A stretch of 64,000 nucleotides of DNA from contig NZ_CP039247.1 of NCBI RefSeq assembly GCF_004795735.1, forward strand, positions 62,001-126,000, in the 5' to 3' direction. Shown here one piece after another: positions 8,970 to 16,767 of the stretch (positions are counted from its first letter, which is position 1; each line of letters begins with the position of its first letter). The position numbers and the translations under genes were made by a program. The notes under the pieces are model-generated. The model did no database searches, had not been told where the DNA came from, and saw nothing but the letters and a program-made list of their open reading frames with translations. This DNA is from Corynebacterium endometrii (GTDB taxonomy: Bacteria > Actinomycetota > Actinomycetes > Mycobacteriales > Mycobacteriaceae).

Positions 8970-9250
8970 GGCCTCAAGTACGCTGCCCGAGCTAGCCCGG
9001 CGCCCGCGCCGCGGCACCAACGCGCCATAACTCCCCCGAATTGGGGTAAATATCGCCGGGTGTCCATCCTTAATCTCTTTCCGGCGGGCCCGCGCACCGG
9101 CTTTCAATAACGGGGGCCGGCGGCGCCTTATAGGACGATAAGCTGCGGAAACGCGCTATTCCCATTTCCATTTGTGGGAAGCCCGGACAAATCACCGACG
9201 GTTTATAGCCTAGTCAGCGCCGGGATCATAAAAATGATGGCCCCTAGCCC
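8970..9250. other. Intergenic region, no gene recognised
   Basis: About 280 bases after the transporter operon. No open frame with coding character, no tRNA and no clear hairpin followed by a T-run was seen. The sequence is mixed GC with short A/T patches and precedes the small-RNA promoter. Confidence 0.5.
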
Positions 9251-9280
9251 TTGTCGAGGCTTGGAGGGCCTTGCTACATT
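9251..9280 (+). promoter_or_regulatory. Putative promoter of the 6C-like RNA
   Basis: TTGTCG at 9251-9256, an 18-base spacer and TACATT at 9275-9280 give a plausible sigma-70-type promoter. A start about 7 bases downstream, near 9287, would fall just before the base of the predicted RNA stem at 9290. Confidence 0.45.
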
Positions 9281-9286
9281 AGGACG

Positions 9287-9395
9287 CGTGGAACCCCCAC
9301 TGCCCACGAACTCAACCCCCCCGAGGTTCGGCGGAGTCCCTCTAGTTCCCCCGAGCTAGAGAGTGACGAGCGGCGGTGGGGTTCCCGTCTTTCTG
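9287..9395 (+). ncRNA. 6C-like structured small RNA
   Basis: A non-coding transcript of about 100 bases is supported by structure. A long closing stem pairs 9290-9304 with 9372-9385 (14 pairs including one G-U, one bulged C). Inside it are two hairpins with C-rich loops: CGAAC / GTTCG around 9307-9330 with a seven-C loop, and TCTAG / CTAGA around 9341-9360 with a five-C loop. A T-rich stretch (GTCTTTCT) follows at once, so the closing stem could also terminate transcription. Two C-loop hairpins and a size near 95 bases match the actinobacterial 6C RNA (B11 sRNA of mycobacteria), a regulator that acts through its C-rich loops. The identity is inferred from architecture. The loops are not both six C's. 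Confidence 0.6.
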
Positions 9396-9612
9396 CCTCA
9401 GGCTCGGCCTAGTAATGCCATCAAAGCCCCATTAGTCTCCCGCAGAAACGTGGCGGTACTACGGAGAGGCAACCCAGCTCCAGCGGCCATTCATCTGCAT
9501 TTTCCCGCGTAGCATGCGGCCGCCCGCGGCCTCCCGGCTTTGATTTACCCGGGGCGGGGCAGCGGGGTTAGACTTGGTGAAATATCCGCGCACGAGCATG
9601 TAGGGGAGCGGC

Positions 9613-10128
9613 ATGAGCCAGCCCGATTGGATCCATCCTGACCGTGAAAACTTGACGTGGGAAACCTTTGGCGAGGCCTCCCGCTACCTATCCCAAGCCG
9701 TGGTGGACTCCGGCTGGTTCCCGGACCTCATCGTGGGCGTGGCGCGCGGCGGCCTCATCCCGGCCGGTGCCATTGGTTACGCCATCGGGGTTAAGGAAAT
9801 GGGCGCCATCAATGTGGAGTTCTACACGGACATTGGCGCGACGCTCCCCGAACCGATCATCTTGAACCCGCAGCTGGACGTGGCCTCCCTGGAGGGCAAG
9901 AAGGTCCTGGTGGTCGATGACGTGGCTGATTCCGGCAAGACCCTGGATTTGGTGGTCAACCTGTTAAAGGAGACCGCGGCAGAGGTTAAGTCCGCCGTGA
10001 TTTACACCAAGCCATCCACCATCTTTGAGCCGGACTTTTCCTGGAAGAAGACGGACCAGTGGATTAACTTCGCCTGGTCCGTGCTGCCGGTCATCACCGC
10101 CGATGGCTCCTTCAAGGAAGGCGCGTAA
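9613..10128 (+). CDS. Phosphoribosyltransferase (xanthine/guanine-type)
   Basis: Cytoplasmic protein of 171 residues of the type I phosphoribosyltransferase family, which joins a purine base (or similar acceptor) to PRPP. The PRPP loop is clear in VLVVDDVADSGKTL, where two acidic residues precede the Asp-Ser-Gly-Lys-Thr turn, and GVARGGLIPAG matches the upstream hood region of xanthine-guanine enzymes. The start ATG has GGGGAG 5-10 bases upstream. A possible -10 box TAGACT lies at 9569-9574. It stands alone, convergent with the next gene with 5 bases between stops. Purine base specificity cannot be read from sequence. Confidence 0.8.
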   Translation: MSQPDWIHPDRENLTWETFGEASRYLSQAVVDSGWFPDLIVGVARGGLIPAGAIGYAIGVKEMGAINVEFYTDIGATLPEPIILNPQLDVASLEGKKVLVVDDVADSGKTLDLVVNLLKETAAEVKSAVIYTKPSTIFEPDFSWKKTDQWINFAWSVLPVITADGSFKEGA

Positions 10129-10133
10129 AGCCC

Positions 10134-11438
10134 CTAGAAGAAGCCCACCACGGTGGTGCCCAAAACGACAAGCCCGAAGGCAATGACAATGGCGTTTGTC
10201 CACTGGCGCAGCGGCGCCAGGCGCGCGACGGCGTAGATGGTGACCATCGGCAGGATGAACTGGAACAGGGTGATCAGTAATCCGCCGGCCACGGAGATCA
10301 TGTCAATAATCGCCGGCTCCCAGATGGCCACGGGCCAGGCGATGAGGAAGATGACCAGGTAGGCCACGGCGTGCTTGAGCACCGGCGTGGCGCCGCCGGT
10401 GGAGTTTTCGGCGCGGCCCGCGGCGAGGGCGAACATGTGCTGAAGGCCCTCACGGGCGCCGAGGGCCACGCCAATGTAGCTGGAGAAAATCGCGCAGATG
10501 GCGATGATTGGGCTGGCGATGGCAAGCAGCGGCGTATCGGTGATGTTGGCGAAGTAGGACAGGATGGGCAGGTTGGCCTCGGCCGCGGCCCGCATCCCGT
10601 CCGCGCCCAGGGCCAGCGCGCAGGACCACACGAACAACATGGTGAAGATGGTCAGCAGCGCGGTGGTCAGCATGATGATGGAGCGCTGCTTGCCCTCCGC
10701 CTCGGTGGACCCGCGTCCGTAATTGGCCTGCATGGACGCGGCGAACTGGCTGGCGGAACCGATGAAGGTAAAGGAAAAGACCAAAACCGGAAGGATCAGA
10801 ATCAGGGAGCCCACGAAACCGGATTCCGGTTTGACCTCCATGAACGCGGAGAAATCCCACTGCGGAATGAGGTAGAGGGAAAACGCCGCAAGCGTGATGA
10901 GCAGCGGAACCACCGTGACCTGCGCGGCCGCGAGCATGGCCTTCTCACCCAGCGCCAAGGCCAGGGTGGGCAGTCCGATGCACAGGGCGGCCAGCGCCCA
11001 GCGCGGGAGTTCAGGCCCGCCCAACTGATTGACGATAAAGCTGCCCACGGTATTGGTGATGGACACCGCGTAGACAAGCAGCACCGGAAAGAGCATCACC
11101 AGGTACGCCACGGCGAGGAACGCGCCGGTGCCCCGGCCAAAGTAGCTAGACAGCGCGGCCAGCAGGTCTGAGGACCTCGATGGCGCATGTGTGATGACCC
11201 GCACGTACGCCAGGTGGGACAGGTAAGTAATGGGGCCGATGAGCAGAGTAGAAATCAGCAGCGGCCAAAAGCCAAACGCCCCGGCCTGCAGCGGGAGGAA
11301 CAAAATGCCCGCGCCCACCGCGGTGCCAAACAGTGTGGCGGCCCAGGCAAAGTTGCCGCCGCCCGTCCTTCCCTTGCCGGGCTGGGCTGCGTTGCCTACG
11401 GGCTGGTTGGCGGGTGCGGCGTTGGCGGGGGTGCTCAT
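10134..11438 (-). CDS. Amino acid permease, serine/threonine (HAAAP) family
   Basis: Membrane transporter of 434 residues with about 11 hydrophobic helices and a soluble, Pro/Asn-rich N-terminal tail of about 28 residues. FGTAVGAGILFLPLQAGAFGFWP is the first helix of the hydroxy/aromatic amino acid permease family (SdaC/TdcC/StP group), proton- or sodium-driven importers of serine and related amino acids. AGGAGG lies 8-13 bases before the ATG. Divergent from the small secreted protein gene at 11700. In between, CCGCGG-CTTTT-CCGCGG at 11497-11513 could form a leader hairpin. Confidence 0.8.
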   Translation of the reverse strand: MSTPANAAPANQPVGNAAQPGKGRTGGGNFAWAATLFGTAVGAGILFLPLQAGAFGFWPLLISTLLIGPITYLSHLAYVRVITHAPSRSSDLLAALSSYFGRGTGAFLAVAYLVMLFPVLLVYAVSITNTVGSFIVNQLGGPELPRWALAALCIGLPTLALALGEKAMLAAAQVTVVPLLITLAAFSLYLIPQWDFSAFMEVKPESGFVGSLILILPVLVFSFTFIGSASQFAASMQANYGRGSTEAEGKQRSIIMLTTALLTIFTMLFVWSCALALGADGMRAAAEANLPILSYFANITDTPLLAIASPIIAICAIFSSYIGVALGAREGLQHMFALAAGRAENSTGGATPVLKHAVAYLVIFLIAWPVAIWEPAIIDMISVAGGLLITLFQFILPMVTIYAVARLAPLRQWTNAIVIAFGLVVLGTTVVGFF

Positions 11439-11699
11439 GGTGCGGGCCTCCTAAGCTGTGCGTGGCTCCTATGGCTTGGGATAACTTTCCCACACCGCGG
11501 CTTTTCCGCGGGAGTATAACGGGAGTTTTATTCAACAAGCCACAGGCGGTTTCCGCACCCAGCAATGCCGGGGCGGGGGAGCGGACCCGGCGCAAGCCGC
11601 ACGCGCCTGCCGCCGCGCGGCTACCTATAGACGATTATCTCTAGCCCGTATTTTCGCTTTTGCCCAGCGCGTGTCTGGTTCGCAGTGCATACTGGGCGC

Positions 11700-12239
11700 A
11701 TGAAAAAGAAATTCCTTTCCCTATCCGCGGCCTGCATGCTTGCCGCCTCCACGGTAACTTCCCCCGCGATGGCCCAGACCCCTGCGCCCGCGGGCACGAC
11801 CGTCACCGAAGAAACCCAAGACCCCGCCGGTTCTTCCGACGCTGAGATCGCCGGCCTTGTCATCGGCTCCGTTGCTCTGACCCTGGCCGCCGCTGGCGGT
11901 GCCGCCTACTTCGCCATCCAGCAGGGGCTCATCCAGAATCCGTTGCCGGGTATTATCCCGGGCCCGGCTAAGCCAAAGCCGGCGCCGCGCCCGGCACCGC
12001 GCTATGGGGCGGCGTGTACCGCAGCGCAGGCCCTGTTGCCCGCCCGCGGTGCCGACGGCAAGTGGCTGACCTGCGTCAACATGGGCCAGGGTGAGTTGCG
12101 TTGGGTCTATGGCCCAACGCCGCAGGGGGTGGGCACCGCAACCCCGGGCGGGTACTGCAGCCCGGGTGAGCAGGGTGGCCAGGACTCCCGCGGCCGCCTT
12201 ATGATGTGCATCAATGAGGCGTGGGTCTACGGGCCATAA
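11700..12239 (+). CDS. Secreted/membrane protein with tandem cysteine-pair repeats
   Basis: Protein of 179 residues, function unknown. Signal peptide at residues 1-25 (cleavage after PAMAQ), a hydrophobic segment around residues 50-78 (IAGLVIGSVALTLAAAGG..), a Pro/Lys/Ala linker, then two similar units of about 38 residues. Each contains one Cys near its start and one in a (L/M)xC(V/I)N motif, and each ends in W-V-Y-G-P: GKWLTCVN..RWVYGP and GRLMMCIN..WVYGP. The Cys pairs probably form disulphides outside the cell. Start at 11700: CATACT at 11688-11693 lies 6 bases before the ATG, so the mRNA is probably leaderless. A degenerate copy of its signal-peptide region lies at 16306. Confidence 0.7.
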   Translation: MKKKFLSLSAACMLAASTVTSPAMAQTPAPAGTTVTEETQDPAGSSDAEIAGLVIGSVALTLAAAGGAAYFAIQQGLIQNPLPGIIPGPAKPKPAPRPAPRYGAACTAAQALLPARGADGKWLTCVNMGQGELRWVYGPTPQGVGTATPGGYCSPGEQGGQDSRGRLMMCINEAWVYGP

Positions 12240-12350
12240 AAGTCCTCCATTTCCACGTGGGGGATACTCCCCATAGTCACCGTCCGTGACCTGCGGCAGC
12301 GGGATAATTGAGGCAACCCCGTACAACTCCGGATCCCCTAAGGAGCCCCA

Positions 12351-12917
12351 ATGTCCCGCATTCGCCGCGCGCTTATCGCCACAATGACCGCCGCCACCGC
12401 TATGACGCTGACCGTGGCGCCGGCCACCGCGCAGAATTCCAACCCGCAGCAGGCTATCACCCGCAACGTCAACGCGGCCGCTGCGGATATTAACCGCCAG
12501 GTACAGCAGGTTGCGGCGCTTTCATCGCTGCTAATTCTGGCAGCCGCCAATTCGAACACCGGTGCCCAGCAAAGCACCGCCTCCGACCAGACGGCGGTGC
12601 TCAACCGGATCAATGAGTACCGACGCTCCAAGGGGCTTAAGCCATGCACCCCTAGCGCCAAGCTGAACGCCGATTCCACCCGGTGGGCCCAGACCATGAA
12701 CCGCACCCAACGCTTTGAGCATTCCGGATACCCGGGCGTGGGCGAAAACATCGCCTTTGGCGCATCACCAAGCCGCGCGTTTGATCAGTGGCGCAATTCC
12801 CCGGGCCACAACCGCAACATGCTCGATTCCCGCATGCGAACCTGCGGCGTGGGCTTTGCCAAGGGCACCTACCAGGGACACAGTGGCACCTACTCCGTAT
12901 TCCAGTTCACCATCTAG
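12351..12917 (+). CDS. Secreted CAP-domain protein
   Basis: Exported protein of 188 residues. Signal peptide at residues 1-28 (APATAQ), a hydrophilic Gln/Asn-rich stretch, then a CAP (SCP/PR1) domain from about residue 80 with LNRINEYRRSKG, FEHSG, GENIAFG and SPGHNRNML, which supply the two His and the Glu of the CAP cavity. Two Cys (in KPCTP and RTCGV) may form a disulphide. AAGGAG precedes the ATG. CAP proteins act outside the cell and their biochemical role in bacteria is unsettled. It lies downstream of another small secreted protein but has its own probable promoter (GATAAT at 12302-12307). Confidence 0.85.
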   Translation: MSRIRRALIATMTAATAMTLTVAPATAQNSNPQQAITRNVNAAAADINRQVQQVAALSSLLILAAANSNTGAQQSTASDQTAVLNRINEYRRSKGLKPCTPSAKLNADSTRWAQTMNRTQRFEHSGYPGVGENIAFGASPSRAFDQWRNSPGHNRNMLDSRMRTCGVGFAKGTYQGHSGTYSVFQFTI

Positions 12918-13293
12918 CCAATAGGGGTGCGGCACCGTGGCGCGCCCATTCAATAAAACCGGCGCCCTTGTTTGCTCTACCTCGACCGCACTGATGCCCT
13001 TGCTCAGGCGGGATAGGCGCAGCAGACAAGGGCATCCTTGATTGCCGCTGGCCAAATCATGATCACCATTGACGGAACTCGCGTTTGCGAATCTTAATTA
13101 CATAGCAGCATAAGGAATATCTACTCTAATTGAAGGCAGTCCCGGTCCTGGCAGGAAACCCAATGCGCTGAAGGAGCATTGAGGGGCTTGAAGTGCAGGA
13201 AAGCGCCGAATTCTGAGGCGCGTGTGTGCGAAAATCACCTTGAGAAGTTTGCGGTAGAACTAGTCCCAGGGTTGTGTAAGAAGGGTAAGCGCA
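12918..13293. other. Intergenic region with a long hairpin
   Basis: No gene recognised. A perfect 10-base inverted repeat GATGCCCTTG / CAAGGGCATC (12993-13002 and 13027-13036) could terminate transcription of the CAP gene, but no T-run follows. From about 13070 the GC content falls, marking the start of a lower-GC island that continues to about 16.76 kb. Confidence 0.4.
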
Positions 13294-13502
13294 TTGGAAT
13301 TCTGGAGTAAAGAATTTTGGGCTTTGATTGTGACTGCCTTGTCTGCTCTTTGGGGGTTCCGAATCTCGTTATACATACGCCGACGAGAATTTGAAGACAT
13401 TTATATCCAGCGGTATTGGGAAATCTTGAACCGAATCGGGCCTAGGCTCCGAGTGCAGCTGATGATGGGTGAGGATCATATTCTCGATCGCGAAAAAGAC
13501 GG

Positions 13503-14971
13503 GGTTGCGTCCGCTAGCGTGGTGTATCTGTAGCCCGCGGTAGGCCTTGTGCCGGTGCACAATGAGGCGACCATCGCGGGTACCTTTCGAATCAACTCTT
13601 ACCTATCCTCGAAAGGAAGTACCCTGCGATGGCCGCTGACCCCAATCATATCGATCCGACCGCGTATGTCGAAGAGCTACTGACTCAAGCCTCCCCAGAC
13701 CTGATGCGCCAAATGCTCACTGACTTCATCAACCAGATTCTCTCCGCCCAGGCAGACACCGTCTGCGGGGCAGATTATGCAACAGTCTCGCCGGATCGTA
13801 CAAACACCCGCAATGGTTACCGTCACCGACAGCTAGATACCCGCGTCGGCAGTATTGATGTGGCAATCCCGAAGCTACGCACCGGCTCATTTTTCCCCGA
13901 CTGGCTGCTAGAGCGCCGCAGCCGCACCGAACGCGCCCTGACCACAGTTATCGCCACCTGCTACCTCAAGGGGGTCTCCACCCGCAGGATGAACGACCTA
14001 GTCGCCACACTCGGTATCAACAACCTATCGAAATCACAGGTCAGCGAGATGGCCAAAGAGCTTGACACGATGGTCGAACAATTCCGTACCAGACCATTGG
14101 ACCAGGGCCCGTATTACTACCTCTCCTGTGACGCGTTGACGATGAAAGTGCGGGAAGGCGGCCGAGTCGTCAAAGCCAGCGTGCTACTGGCCACAGGTGT
14201 CAACGCTGACGGCTACCGCGAACTGCTTGGCATGCAGGTTGCCACCGCGGAATCTACCGCGTCGTGGACGGGTTTCTTCCGCGACCTCATCGCCCGTGGC
14301 CTCACCGGGGTATTCCTGGTCACCAGTGATGCCCATCTTGGTATTCAAGCAGCCGTGGGTGATTGCCTGCCGCAGGCTAGTTGGCAGCGGTGCCGCACCC
14401 ACTTCGCGAAGAACCTATCAGCCAAGGTACCGAAGACCCAGTGGCCGACCCTATCAGCAATGTTTCACACGATCTTCCAGCAACCCGATGCCACCAGCGT
14501 GTGGATCCAGGCCAGGGATGTGGTGGAGTTCTGCCAGCACAAGTTCCCGAACGTGGCAGGCTACCTCGAGGAGTGTCTCGACGAGCTGTTGGCGTTTACC
14601 GCTGCGCCGAAAGCGGTGTGGAGCAAAATCTGGTCGAATAACCCCACTGAACGGCTCAATAGGGAGATCCGCCGGCGTAGCGATGTCGTAGGAATCTTCC
14701 CAAACCGAGACGCTGTTGTGCGCCTTGTTGGGGCGGTTTTGGCCGAACAGCACGATGACTGGATCCAACAGAAGCGTTATATGTCACTGGCCAGCCTGAC
14801 ACAGACCAAAGACATCATCGCCGCTGGGGTCATCGACGAGGACCGCGACAACAACCAGGAAAACGCCGCATGAATACCCTCACCCCACATCCCCGAGACG
14901 GCCCCTAAACCACCGCCATGAAACTAACCCCAGATTCGAAATACAGATACACCACTACCCAGGACTTGACC
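13503..14971 (+). mobile_element. IS256-family insertion sequence
   Basis: Complete element of 1,469 bases. Ends: left 13503-13532 and right 14942-14971 form imperfect 30-base inverted repeats (21 of 30 identical) sharing an inner GTGGTGTATCTGTA. Flanking direct repeats AAAGACGG at 13495-13502 and 14972-14979 are the 8-base target duplication typical of the family. It carries one transposase gene with no visible damage, so it may still move. Confidence 0.9.
13629..14873 (+). CDS. IS256-family (mutator-type) transposase
   Basis: Transposase of 414 residues, full length for the family. DDE residues are visible: Asp in SCDALTMKV, Asp in VTSDAHLGIQAAV, and Glu in NNPTERLNREIRRRSDVVGIFPN, the family's signature near the C-terminus. 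The ATG is preceded by AAAGGAAG. No frameshift or internal stop was seen, unlike the IS3-family element at 19 kb. Confidence 0.95.
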   Translation: MAADPNHIDPTAYVEELLTQASPDLMRQMLTDFINQILSAQADTVCGADYATVSPDRTNTRNGYRHRQLDTRVGSIDVAIPKLRTGSFFPDWLLERRSRTERALTTVIATCYLKGVSTRRMNDLVATLGINNLSKSQVSEMAKELDTMVEQFRTRPLDQGPYYYLSCDALTMKVREGGRVVKASVLLATGVNADGYRELLGMQVATAESTASWTGFFRDLIARGLTGVFLVTSDAHLGIQAAVGDCLPQASWQRCRTHFAKNLSAKVPKTQWPTLSAMFHTIFQQPDATSVWIQARDVVEFCQHKFPNVAGYLEECLDELLAFTAAPKAVWSKIWSNNPTERLNREIRRRSDVVGIFPNRDAVVRLVGAVLAEQHDDWIQQKRYMSLASLTQTKDIIAAGVIDEDRDNNQENAA

Positions 14972-15329
14972 AAAGACGGGGTGAGTGATGAAGAGCTAAA
15001 GGCTCTTTGGGACTATCTCCTCTTATGTGAGGACGAAATAGATCTTCGGGCTCAGGGAAATGTCACGGACGAAACGTGGGCGGTATGGAGCAGCTCCATC
15101 TGTGATAGCGTCCGCCGCTTTCCTCACCGACCTATGTTTCTTTACATCGAGAAGCAATTTGATGAGCACCCGATTGCAACTAAGCCGGAAGAGCGGCCGT
15201 TTCAGCAGCTGCGGAAGGTCTACGCAAATGAGAGCTCAATAGAAGACCCTTGGGCTGAAAGCGGAAGGTGGCGCAACGCTTTTACCAGCTGGTTATCGGG
15301 CCGAAGGTACGCGCTGCCTTGGGTCAAAA

Positions 15330-15861
15330 TCAAGGTGTGATTTTACCGGCTTTTAGCTTGGCCTCTTTATTCTGAGTGAAGCGAAAAGGCATGTAGACCG
15401 CATCCAGATGCGGTGTCTCGTGGGCGCCCAGAATGACTTTAGCTGCGGTTTGGATTCCACTCGAAGGACTTCAAGAATGTCCTTAAGGCATGGCCTAAAG
15501 CGGTGGCCACCGGTTGGGAAATGAAAATCTGACACCAGGGAAACGCGTCCCAAGTAAGTTTTGATGTCTTTGTCCTTTGAATCCCTTATTTTCCTGCTGA
15601 AACCGAGTAGATGTGAGAACTCATCTCGGTGTGCGTGAACGTGAAACTGGGAACAAGACCAAGAACGGTATGACCTTCGGCCTTTAGTGGAATAAAGCCT
15701 GGGGCGTTGTCTTCTTGCTCAAGTCGAATTGAAACGTAATCGCTAACCTCCGTGTATGCGAAAGTGGGGGAGGTGTTAGTGAACGCCCTGATTGACAGTG
15801 ATAACTCTTGGTTGAATTCGTCGATGAGCGAAATTAGCTCATTCTCGTGGAGATTAGTCAC
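15330..15861 (-). pseudogene. Frameshifted gene of unknown function
   Basis: The first 91 codons from 15861 read MTNLHENELISLIDEFNQEL.. and stop at 15586. The sequence then continues with protein-like character in a second frame (RDSKDKDIKTYLGRVSL..FHFPTGGHRF) and finally in a third (VILGAHETPHLDAVYMPFRF), ending at a TGA at 15330. Two frameshifts in what was one gene of about 175 codons explain this best. The start overlaps the end of the small gene upstream by 8 bases, so the two formed an operon. No family was recognised. The 91-residue fragment alone could still be made. It runs convergent to, and overlaps by 11 bases, the broken membrane-protein gene. Confidence 0.55.
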
Positions 15862-16042
15862 GGTTCAGAAGCCAGCGAAGCTCGGCGATACGCTCCCAAA
15901 TGCCCATTTCCTTGGGAGAAAGCTCATAACTGATAGCGCGACGCTCGAATTCCAAAATGTCACCGTCAACGCGGCTTTCGAGGCGTTCAAGTTCTCGCCG
16001 GGCTTCTTCTGGTGAATAGCGATGAAGCACAGGTGCGGTCAT
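15854..16042 (-). CDS. Small hypothetical protein
   Basis: Protein of 62 residues from the ATG at 16042, preceded by GGAGAAGG. An upstream extension to 16075 has no such site. It is charged and probably helical (PEEARRELERLESRVDGDILEFERRA..IAELRWLLNRD), with no signal peptide or membrane segment. It overlaps the frameshifted downstream gene by 8 bases. The two-small-gene layout recalls a toxin-antitoxin pair, but no toxin fold was recognised and this is not claimed. It lies in the low-GC island. Confidence 0.5.
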   Translation of the reverse strand: MTAPVLHRYSPEEARRELERLESRVDGDILEFERRAISYELSPKEMGIWERIAELRWLLNRD

Positions 16043-16305
16043 TGCCTTCTCCTTTCGTATAGGACTATTGTGCAACAGACTTTTGCACTTTTCTAGGACA
16101 TTTGAGCTATAGGTTACCCCGATTTAGAATACGTGTTCTATTTTTGATAGGACTCCTACTTAGGGATTGGGCCTCTTAGATCCAGCAGCCTTGAAGTCAC
16201 TTATCCTAAAATAAGACTTTTCCGGATTCTGATTCTCCGGTCCTTCTAGTTGCTAGTTTCGCTTTCCTCATCGCATGTCAGATTAGGAATGCGTTTTGAG
16301 CCTGC

Positions 16306-16458
16306 GAAAAGGAATTCCTTTCCCTGTCTGCGGTCTGTATGCTTGCCGTCTCCACGGCAACTTCCCCCGCGATGGCCCAGCTCTCTGACCCCGCGGGCGA
16401 AATGCAGCGCCCCATTGTGTGGAGCAATGCGACCAAGGGTACGGCGGTGGTGGAATAA
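16306..16458 (+). pseudogene. Degenerate copy of the signal-peptide region of the 11700 gene
   Basis: Codons 16306-16380 match the 5' end of the secreted-protein gene at 11700: 67 of 75 bases by hand alignment, reading EKEFLSLSAVCMLAVSTATS against KKKFLSLSAACMLAASTVTS, and both continuing PAMAQ. The start codon is lost (TGC where ATG should be, with TGA two codons further upstream), and similarity ends after the signal peptide. The frame then runs LSDPAGEMQRPIVWSNATKG.. to TAA at 16458. Most differences are third-base changes, which suggests divergence from a once-functional paralogue and not a recent duplication. No start codon is usable, so it is a relic. Confidence 0.7.
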
Positions 16459-16767
16459 ATAATAGCCTTTTAATTGGCAAGGATGTCTAAGCTTTCAATC
16501 CAAGAAGAACCTTTAACTCCAAATCCGGAAATTTTTACTAGATAATTCTGGATATACACGACCTTTCACCCACGCTCAGTCCAAGGCTGCAATGTGACTA
16601 AATTGTAACCGGATCAAGATAGATAGATTGCTTCCCGATGCCTATATTTATCTATAAACCATTAGATAATCTTTGGTGCTGGACTAAGAATTCGTCCCGC
16701 GAGACTAATGGTTCCACGCACCAATTTCATAACCCCTTTCCTATCTTCACTTCGTTAGGGAGTAACT
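16459..16767. other. AT-rich leader before the murein-salvage operon
   Basis: No gene. AT-rich, with candidate promoter elements (TTGCTT near 16630 and TATAAA near 16655) and presumably the regulator's binding site. No palindrome convincing enough to call an operator was found. Confidence 0.35.

Larger units (their letters stand above)
13294..15340 (+). pseudogene. Small membrane protein gene split by IS256-family element
   Basis: Two fragments of one gene flank the element at 13503-14971. The 5' part (TTG start at 13294, AGAAGGG upstream) encodes a membrane helix WALIVTALSALWGFRISLY, then a basic stretch and QRYWEILNRIG. The 3' part (14980-15340) encodes SDEELKALWDYLLLCEDEIDLRAQ and ends VKIKV. 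Removing the element and one copy of the 8-base duplication AAAGACGG joins the halves in frame as EKDG-VSDEEL. The restored protein would be about 190 residues: one N-terminal membrane helix with a cytoplasmic domain. Its function is unknown. The open frame beginning at 14918 starts inside the element and is not the native start. Confidence 0.8.

Noticed and set aside
10371-11171. Plus-strand open frame of 266 codons
   Set aside because: Antisense to the serine-type permease. No hydrophobic or domain pattern.
15353-15553. Separate small gene inside the frameshifted region
   Set aside because: Its sequence continues that of the upstream frame, so it is better explained as part of one frameshifted gene than as an own gene.
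15586-16042. Toxin-antitoxin module
   Set aside because: Two small overlapping genes fit the layout, but neither protein shows a known toxin or antitoxin motif and one is broken.
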